Assembly: GCA_903825575.1 (NCBI GenBank)
Contig: CAIKAW010000024.1
Location: 1 to 41,095, forward strand
Direction of reading: 5' to 3'
DNA length: 41,095 nucleotides
DNA from: an uncultured bacterium
GTDB taxonomy: Bacteria > Actinomycetota > Actinomycetes > S36-B12 > CAIKAW01
A model generated the notes under the pieces. It saw nothing but the letters and a program-made list of their open reading frames with translations. It made no database searches and was not told where the DNA came from. Shown piece after piece: positions 35,696 to 41,095 of this stretch (positions are counted from its first letter, which is position 1; each line of letters starts with the position of its first letter). Both the position numbers and the translations under genes were made by a program.

Positions 35696-36232
35696 TCACT
35701 CCAAGCCGAGATCGGCCGGCGAGTAGGCGGCTAAGTAGGGCAGTCCAGCCGCCTGGATCGCCGCCGCCGCACCGCGTTCGACAATGACGGCCACTCCAAC
35801 GACTTCAGCGCCCGCTTCGCGCAACGCTTCGACGGCCGTCAGCACAGATCCGCCAGTGGTGGAAGTGTCCTCAACCGCAAGCACCCGGCGCCCGGCGACA
35901 TCTGGGCCCTCAATCCGCCGCTGCAACCCGTGCGCCTTTTCGGCCTTTCGCACGACGAAGGCATCCAGCGCCCGGCCCTGACTCGCGGCCACATGCAGCA
36001 TGGCCGCAGCCACCGGATCGGCGCCAAGAGTCAGCCCACCCACAGCGTCGTAGTCCAACTCCGACGTCAGGTCCAGCATCACCTGGCCGACCAGTGGCGC
36101 GGCCGAAGCGGCCAGGGTCACTCGGCGGAGGTCGACGTAATAGTCGGCTTCGCGGCCCGAGGACAGGGTCACCCGCCCCCGAACGACGGCCTTGTCAACG
36201 ATCTCGGCGCGCAAGCGTTCTCTAGCGGACAT
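35696..36232 (-). CDS. pyrE: Orotate phosphoribosyltransferase PyrE
   Basis: An enzyme of 178 residues making orotidine 5'-phosphate from orotate and PRPP in pyrimidine synthesis. VLAVEDTSTTGGSVLTA is the PRPP-binding motif, and SSGREADYYVDLRRV and AFVVRKAEKAHG fit the orotate and PRPP loops. The ATG is at 36232. It lies alone on the minus strand, apart from other pyr genes in this window. Confidence 0.95.
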   Translation of the reverse strand: MSARERLRAEIVDKAVVRGRVTLSSGREADYYVDLRRVTLAASAAPLVGQVMLDLTSELDYDAVGGLTLGADPVAAAMLHVAASQGRALDAFVVRKAEKAHGLQRRIEGPDVAGRRVLAVEDTSTTGGSVLTAVEALREAGAEVVGVAVIVERGAAAAIQAAGLPYLAAYSPADLGLE

Positions 36233-36353
36233 CCCGGCAGCGTAGCGGCAGCGCCCCTAGGCGCCCGATCCGGCAAGACCATGGGAGGATAAGTGTGGGA
36301 CCCACGCCGGTCCTGCGGGCCGAACCAGCGGTCCACAACGGACAAGGACCGTC

Positions 36354-37253
36354 ATGCGTCGCACTCTCGCCCTAATCGCCGGCACCGCCATATTGCTGGC
36401 CGGTTGCGGGTCTTCGTCGTCGTCAAGTGCGTCGGCGAAAGCCAGCGGAAAGTACGGCGACAAGCCAACGATCACCTTCAACGGTGCCGCCCCCAAGACC
36501 CTGACCACCCAAGTGCTCACGAAGGGGACGGGGCCGGTCGTCGCCAAGGGCGATCTACTCGTCGCCGACTACCTCGGGCAGATTTGGGGCGGGAAGGTCT
36601 TCGATAACTCCTACGACCGTGGCGTGCCAGCCGGATTCCCGATCGGTGTCGGGGCCGTAGTCCCAGGTTGGGACAAGACTCTGGTCGGCGTGACCGCGGG
36701 CAGTCGCCTGCTGGTCAGCCTGCCCCCAGCGGACGCATACGGCGCAACGGGAAACACAAACGCCGGGATCAAGGGAACTGACACGATCGTATTCGTGGTT
36801 GACGTGATTTCGTCTTTCTCGAGCAAGGTTGGTGGTGACCCCAACGCAACGCTGCAAAAGTTGCCGGCTGGCGTCCCGACAGTGACTGGCGCTCTTGGCG
36901 TGAAGCCGACAATCAGCATCCCCAAGGGCTTGAAGAGCCCGACCAAGCAGCGCCTCATCGCTATCGCGCTCGGTATGGGTGCGTTGATCAAATCAGGCGA
37001 GATTGTCTTCCAGTACGAGGCAATCGACTGGACCGGAAAGGCCGATGGCTCGACCTGGACCAGCGGCCAGCCAACCACGGCAGCGGTCGGTGCCACCGGT
37101 ACGCCTAGCGTGCTTGACGGGCTGGTCGGCCTGCCAATCGGAAGTCGCGTCATGATCGAGGTGCCAGCTGCAACCGGTCAGGCTGCAGCCGTAGCAATTG
37201 TCGACGTTGTCGCGCAGCCGCTTTCAGCTAAGGCCACGGCGGCCGGCAAGTAA
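36354..37253 (+). CDS. FKBP-type peptidyl-prolyl isomerase lipoprotein
   Basis: A secreted lipoprotein of 299 residues. Residues 1-17 are the signal peptide with lipobox LAGC (Cys18), followed by a Ser-rich linker. Residues about 55-155 form a full FKBP domain (GDLLVADYLGQIWGGKVFDNSYDRG, IGVGAVVPGWDKTLVG, LVSLPPADAYG). Residues about 210-290 look like a second, degenerate FKBP domain with no matching YG motif. It would assist folding of secreted proteins at the membrane. Ends in a strong terminator. Confidence 0.92.
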   Translation: MRRTLALIAGTAILLAGCGSSSSSSASAKASGKYGDKPTITFNGAAPKTLTTQVLTKGTGPVVAKGDLLVADYLGQIWGGKVFDNSYDRGVPAGFPIGVGAVVPGWDKTLVGVTAGSRLLVSLPPADAYGATGNTNAGIKGTDTIVFVVDVISSFSSKVGGDPNATLQKLPAGVPTVTGALGVKPTISIPKGLKSPTKQRLIAIALGMGALIKSGEIVFQYEAIDWTGKADGSTWTSGQPTTAAVGATGTPSVLDGLVGLPIGSRVMIEVPAATGQAAAVAIVDVVAQPLSAKATAAGK

Positions 37254-37262
37254 CCAGAACGT

Positions 37263-37300
37263 ACGAAGGCCCGGGCGGGACGATCCCCCCGGGCCTTCGT
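37263..37300. terminator. Bidirectional terminator between FKBP and SDR genes
   Basis: A perfect 13-base-pair inverted repeat, ACGAAGGCCCGGG at 37263-37275 and CCCGGGCCTTCGT at 37288-37300, with a 12-base loop. It lies ten bases after the FKBP stop and 44 bases before the end of the convergent SDR gene, so it can serve both strands. There is no long T tract on either strand. Confidence 0.8.
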
Positions 37301-37343
37301 CATGTCTGGGCGCAATAGCAGTCCTGGAAGCAGCTTGGCTCCA

Positions 37344-38132
37344 CTACTTACGGCGGGCGCGATTCGCCATCGGGTTTACCGACGAACCCGAGCCGATCCG
37401 GCGTACCAGCGGGCGTGGCGAGTACCGAGCCAATGCGGCAAGCACCTTGTATTGCACGCCAGGGATGCTTACGGGCCGTCCGCTGCGAACCGACTTCAGG
37501 CCTGCGGCCACGACGTCATCAGCGTCAAGCCAGAGCCACTCGGGCAGCGAGCCCATCTCGAGTCCAGCGCGGTCGTGAAACTCGGTGTGCGTGTAGCCAG
37601 GACACAGGGCTGTAACTCGGACTCCGCTGCCGCGCAATTCCGCGTCGATGCTTTCGCTGAATACCGTCACCCACGCCTTGGCTGCGCTATAGGTACCACT
37701 GGCGATGAACGATGCGACGCTGCTCACGTTGATCACCGAGCCAGTTCCCCGCTCGATCATGGCAGGCAGCGCCGCATGAGTTAGCCGCATCGTCGCCCGC
37801 ACTAAGACGTCGAGCATGTTCTGTTCGGCGGTCAGGTCAACGGAAACGAAACTGCCCTTGGTTGCGAAACCGGCATTGTTGACGAGGACATCGATCGGTC
37901 GCGCCGTGTCGGCGAGCCGAGCGCCGACCCGGTCGCAGGCATCCAGATCCGAAAGATCAGCTGGGAGGACTTCAACCGAGATGCGATGGCGTGCCTGCAG
38001 ATCAGTTGCGGTGGTCTCAAGCCGGTCAACGTCACGCGCCACGAGAACAAGGTCGAAGCCATCGGCTGCGAGCCGGCGAGCGAAGGCGGCGCCAATACCT
38101 GCGGTAGCCCCGGTGATAAGTGCGGTTGCCAT
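37344..38132 (-). CDS. Short-chain dehydrogenase/reductase
   Basis: A classical SDR of 262 residues. The nucleotide-binding motif TGATAGIG is at 7-14, NNAG at 85-88, Ser137/Ser138 precede the catalytic Tyr148 and Lys152 of YSAAK. An Arg after the first strand and Asp at 33-36 suggest NADP(H) or NAD(H), not decidable here. Substrate unknown; the family spans ketones, alcohols and lipids. It is divergent from the class I/II aminotransferase gene. Confidence 0.88.
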   Translation of the reverse strand: MATALITGATAGIGAAFARRLAADGFDLVLVARDVDRLETTATDLQARHRISVEVLPADLSDLDACDRVGARLADTARPIDVLVNNAGFATKGSFVSVDLTAEQNMLDVLVRATMRLTHAALPAMIERGTGSVINVSSVASFIASGTYSAAKAWVTVFSESIDAELRGSGVRVTALCPGYTHTEFHDRAGLEMGSLPEWLWLDADDVVAAGLKSVRSGRPVSIPGVQYKVLAALARYSPRPLVRRIGSGSSVNPMANRARRK

Positions 38133-38191
38133 GCCCCTACTTTGGCACGGGCCTGCGCGCGCGGATAGCCGGTGCGCTCTACGGTGTGCCT

Positions 38192-39349
38192 GTGACCGAA
38201 TACCTCGTACCGCGGATGCGACCTTACGAGAGCACCATCTTTGGTGAGATGTCAGCGCTGGCCGCCGCCACAGGTTCGGTCAACCTCGGCCAAGGGTTTC
38301 CTGATACCGACGGTCCAACCGAACTAATCCGAGTCGCAGCAGATGCGATGTCAGCCGGTCGAGGCAATCAGTATCCAGCCGCACACGGCACCATTGAACT
38401 ACGTCGTGCCATTGCCGCGCACCAACAGCGCTTCTATGGACTCACGGTCAATGCTGATACCGATGTTGTGGTTGCCACCGGCGCATCCGAGGTGCTGGCC
38501 GCTGCGCTCATGGCATTGGTCGAGGCCGGCGACGAGGTTCTGCTGTTCGAGCCGTACTTCGACATCTATGCAGCCCAGATAGCGATGACCGGCGCGACAC
38601 GGATAACGGTTCCGCTAGGGCCAGGATTGCGGCCTGATCCCGTCGCACTGCGCGCCGCAGTCACCCCACGCACTCGTGTGTTGCTCATCAATAGTCCACA
38701 TAACCCAACCGGCATCGTCTACACCGCCAACGAACTCGACGAAATCGGTCGAATTGCCATCGACCATGATCTGATCATCATTAGTGACGAGGCTTACGAA
38801 CACCTTTGGTTCGACTCGGCTCAGCATGTTCCTACTGCAACTCGGCCCGGCTTATTCGACCGCACGATCACCGTTGGCTCCGGCGGAAAGACGTTCTCGT
38901 TCACCGGATGGAAGGTTGGTTGGGCGAGCGGGCCCACGGACCTAATTCGGGCCGTACGGGTAGTGCGACAGCATCTGAGCTTCGTAAGTGGGGGACCGTT
39001 CCAGTACGCCATCGCAGCCGGATTGGCAATGCCCGACTCATATTTTCGCGAATTCCGGGCCGGGCTTGCCGCGAAACGCGATAGGTGGTGCGAAGGATTG
39101 GCTGATATTGGGATCGACGTGAATTGGCCGGATGGAACCTACTTCGCGATCAGCGACGTCCGTGGACTCGGGTATGAAGACGCCCAGAAATTTTGTCGTG
39201 AACTGCCAGAGCGCGCGGGGGTAGTCGCCATCCCAGTTTCACTGTTCGCGCACCACCCAGGCTGCGAAACTCTCGTGCGGTGGGCGTTCTGCAAGCGCGA
39301 AGAAGTACTTGACGAGGCGTTGACAAGGTTGCGCCGCGCCTTCGGCTAG
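38192..39349 (+). CDS. Class I/II PLP-dependent aminotransferase (DapC/kynurenine-aminotransferase-like)
   Basis: A fold-type I aminotransferase of 385 residues. NSPHNPTGIVYT, SDEAYEHLWFD and GSGGKTFSFTGWKVGW are the cofactor motifs; the lysine in GGKTFS forms the Schiff base. In actinobacteria such enzymes are often N-succinyldiaminopimelate aminotransferases (DapC), but close relatives act on kynurenine or methionine, so the substrate is open. The GTG at 38192 gives the typical N-terminus (TEYLVPRMRPYEST, then the GQGFPDTDGP loop); the longer ORF from 38120 overlaps the divergent SDR gene. Confidence 0.85.
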   Translation: MTEYLVPRMRPYESTIFGEMSALAAATGSVNLGQGFPDTDGPTELIRVAADAMSAGRGNQYPAAHGTIELRRAIAAHQQRFYGLTVNADTDVVVATGASEVLAAALMALVEAGDEVLLFEPYFDIYAAQIAMTGATRITVPLGPGLRPDPVALRAAVTPRTRVLLINSPHNPTGIVYTANELDEIGRIAIDHDLIIISDEAYEHLWFDSAQHVPTATRPGLFDRTITVGSGGKTFSFTGWKVGWASGPTDLIRAVRVVRQHLSFVSGGPFQYAIAAGLAMPDSYFREFRAGLAAKRDRWCEGLADIGIDVNWPDGTYFAISDVRGLGYEDAQKFCRELPERAGVVAIPVSLFAHHPGCETLVRWAFCKREEVLDEALTRLRRAFG

Positions 39350-39367
39350 CTCGACGCCAACACTAAG

Positions 39368-39709
39368 TCAGTTGCGACGTTGCGGTCGCCACACAACCAG
39401 TGCGGTTGACGTGATTTCGCGGTGAAGCTCACCTAGCCGACCGCGCAGTCTTTCGACCTCGGCCTCCAAGGCCAGAATGCGCAAAATGCCGCTCAAGTTA
39501 ATGCCCTCTGCAGTGAGCCGCTGCACTTCGCGCAGTCTGGCAATATCGCGCATCGAATAGAGCCGATTCCGTCCGCCTAGTCGACCGGGCGAAACGAGTC
39601 CAAGTCGGTCGTATTGGCGCAGAGTTTGTGGGTGCAAGCCAGCTAGTTGTGCGGCAACAGAGATGACATAGACGGGCGTATCTTCGGTCAGTCCGTAGTG
39701 CTCGCTCAT
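39368..39709 (-). CDS. hspR: HspR, MerR-family heat-shock repressor
   Basis: A DNA-binding repressor of 113 residues. VYVISVAAQLAGLHPQTLRQYDRLGLVSP is the MerR helix-turn-helix, followed by GGRNRLYSMRDIARL and a leucine-rich coiled coil (ILALEAEVERLRGRLGEL). In actinobacteria HspR binds HAIR sites upstream of dnaK and uses DnaK as co-repressor. It overlaps the dnaJ stop by four bases (ATGA), the usual last position of dnaK-grpE-dnaJ-hspR. Confidence 0.94.
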   Translation of the reverse strand: MSEHYGLTEDTPVYVISVAAQLAGLHPQTLRQYDRLGLVSPGRLGGRNRLYSMRDIARLREVQRLTAEGINLSGILRILALEAEVERLRGRLGELHREITSTALVVWRPQRRN

Positions 39710-40893
39710 GATTGCTCTCCCTCAGCAACGGGCTGCCTCGCGCCAACAGCTGCCCCCGCCGCTCGGTTGCGCAGATCGGCGCGCGGATCGTGATCGCTTG
39801 TCGCTGCGGCGTACGCCTCAAGTGCGTCCTTGGCTGCGCCGCTTAGCTTTGCCGGCACGACAACGTCGATGCTCACCAACAAATCGCCATGCGTGCCGTC
39901 GCGACGGGGCGCGCCACGACCGCGCACCCGGAAGGTACGCCCGGTTGCCGTACCGGCTGGCAACTTCAGCCGCACCGATAGGCCGCTGATTGTGGGAACT
40001 TCAATCTCAGCGCCAAGGGCAGCCTCAGCAAAGGTCACTGGGACGACGACGGTGAGGTTGTCTTCGGTCCGGCCGAAGACGGGGTGCGGCGCCACGCCAA
40101 CAACAACGAAGAGGTCACCCGCGGGGCCACCGCGCTCGCCAGAAGCGCCCTTGCCCTTGAGCCGGATCCTTTGGCCTTCCTTGACACCGGCTGGAATCCG
40201 CGCCTGCACAGTTCGACTGCTGTGACCGCGCCCCGAACCGTTGCAACTCTGACACGGATCATCGACTACAAGCCCACGTCCGCGACAGTCTCGACAGGGT
40301 TCGGCAAACGCGAAGTTCCCGACATTGCGCGAACTTGATCCACTTCCCCCGCAGGTCGCACACATACGCGGAGTCGTACCAGCGCGGGCGCCGGTACCGG
40401 AGCAAACAGCACAAGGTGCCTCGCCGGTTAGCCGCAGCGGCAACGTAACGCCGTTGAGCGCATCAGTGAACGACAAGGTGGCACTTGTTTCGACATCGGC
40501 TCCACGCCGGGGGCCACGAGTACTGGAACCACGATTAAACAGCCCGCCAAGAACATCGCCGAATCCCCCGGCGCCCGGTGCCCCACCGCGACCGAACACA
40601 TCGCCGAGGTCGAAGTTGAAGTTGCCGCCACCACCACCCGGACGAAAACCGCCTGAGCCGAACAGTGTGCGCGCTTCGTCGTATTCCTTGCGCTTGGCGG
40701 TATCGGACAGAACGTCGTACGCCTCGCTGACCTCTTTGAACTTGGCTTCAGATTTTGCGTCGTTGGCATTGTTGTCCGGGTGATGAGCGCGGGCCAAGGT
40801 GCGATAAGCCTTCTTGATTTCGGCCGCCGAAGCCGTCTTGGAGACGCCGAGCATCTTGTAGAAGTCCTTCTCGATCCAGTCCTTCGTACTCAT
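39706..40893 (-). CDS. dnaJ: Chaperone DnaJ
   Basis: An Hsp40 co-chaperone of 395 residues that stimulates DnaK ATPase. The J domain contains HHPDNN, followed by a Gly/Phe-rich linker (FGSGGFRPGGGGG). A zinc-binding domain has four CxxCxGxG repeats (CAVCSGTG, CATCGGSG, CRDCRGRG, CQSCNGSG). The C-terminal substrate-binding domain is complete. The N-terminus MSTKDWIEKDFYKMLGV is typical of the actinobacterial DnaJ1 type. Confidence 0.96.
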   Translation of the reverse strand: MSTKDWIEKDFYKMLGVSKTASAAEIKKAYRTLARAHHPDNNANDAKSEAKFKEVSEAYDVLSDTAKRKEYDEARTLFGSGGFRPGGGGGNFNFDLGDVFGRGGAPGAGGFGDVLGGLFNRGSSTRGPRRGADVETSATLSFTDALNGVTLPLRLTGEAPCAVCSGTGARAGTTPRMCATCGGSGSSSRNVGNFAFAEPCRDCRGRGLVVDDPCQSCNGSGRGHSSRTVQARIPAGVKEGQRIRLKGKGASGERGGPAGDLFVVVGVAPHPVFGRTEDNLTVVVPVTFAEAALGAEIEVPTISGLSVRLKLPAGTATGRTFRVRGRGAPRRDGTHGDLLVSIDVVVPAKLSGAAKDALEAYAAATSDHDPRADLRNRAAGAAVGARQPVAEGEQS

Positions 40894-40927
40894 CGGCGTC
40901 CCTGCCTCCTAACTTCTCCCGAGTGGC

Positions 40928-41095
40928 CTAGGCCTTGTCGGCGACGGCGACAGTAGCCGGACGCAAGACGCGACCTGCGAAAAGGAAGCCAGCCTGATAG
41001 ACCGCAGTGCACGTCGGTCCTTCGACGTCGTCTCGCTCTTCATGGCTAATGGCCTCGTGAATCGTTGGATCGAACGGCTCACCGACCGTGCCAAA
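40928..41095 (-). CDS. grpE: GrpE, C-terminal part (gene cut by window end)
   Basis: The last 55 codons of an open frame entering from the window edge: FGTVGEPFDPTIHEAISHEE, then PTCTAVYQAGFLFAGRVLRPATVAVA, ending in a TAG at 40928-40930. This is the beta-domain of GrpE, the nucleotide-exchange factor for DnaK. It lies 34 bases upstream of dnaJ on the same strand. The rest of grpE and probably dnaK lie beyond the window. Confidence 0.93.
   Translation of the reverse strand, partial: FGTVGEPFDPTIHEAISHEERDDVEGPTCTAVYQAGFLFAGRVLRPATVAVADKA

Overview
The window reads as chromosomal DNA of an actinobacterium (Actinomycetota) of fairly high GC. The evidence is lineage-typical genes and gene order: a BldC-type regulator, DUF3073 and DUF3151 proteins, purS-purQ-purL followed by a sterol-carrier-like gene, purF-purM, and grpE-dnaJ-hspR. 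GTG starts and 4-base ATGA-type overlaps are frequent. The genus cannot be fixed from the sequence alone.

Bases 591-10289 are the accessory region and the most interesting part. They hold an aerobic methylated-amine degradation cluster: tdm (trimethylamine N-oxide demethylase, 591-2921, minus), an APC-family permease (minus), a small zinc-ribbon membrane protein (plus), tmm (trimethylamine monooxygenase, 5086-6429, plus), then on the minus strand a stand-alone GcvT-like protein, a DmmA-like protein, a flavin/2Fe-2S reductase and a DUF3445 heme N-demethylase, together a dimethylamine monooxygenase. As read, the genes take TMA to TMAO to DMA to monomethylamine. Formaldehyde is released at two steps and could be captured on tetrahydrofolate. 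Genes for monomethylamine use (gmaS, mgs, mgd) are not in the window. fdhD, a formate dehydrogenase maturation gene, lies about 1.7 kb beyond the cluster.

Bases 10526-13474 hold a GT-C-like membrane protein, fdhD, a BldC-like regulator and a DUF3073 protein. Bases 13478-30256 are a large, almost entirely minus-strand purine cluster: purA, purD, purB, purC, purS, purQ, purL, a sterol-carrier-like gene, purF and purM in transcription order. Two insertions break it: a four-gene polyamine-type ABC transporter (potA-D-B-C order) between the sterol-carrier-like gene and purF, and a class-III aminotransferase between purA and purD.

Bases 30396-41095 are mostly housekeeping: a secreted Ser/Asp-rich protein, DUF3151, class II fructose-bisphosphate aldolase, an acyl-CoA ligase, a SpoU-type RNA methyltransferase, DedA, pyrE, a tandem FKBP lipoprotein, an SDR oxidoreductase, a class I/II aminotransferase, and hspR-dnaJ-grpE, with grpE cut by the window edge. 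No tRNA, rRNA, CRISPR array, insertion sequence or phage gene was recognised, and no gene-free stretch exceeds 300 bases.
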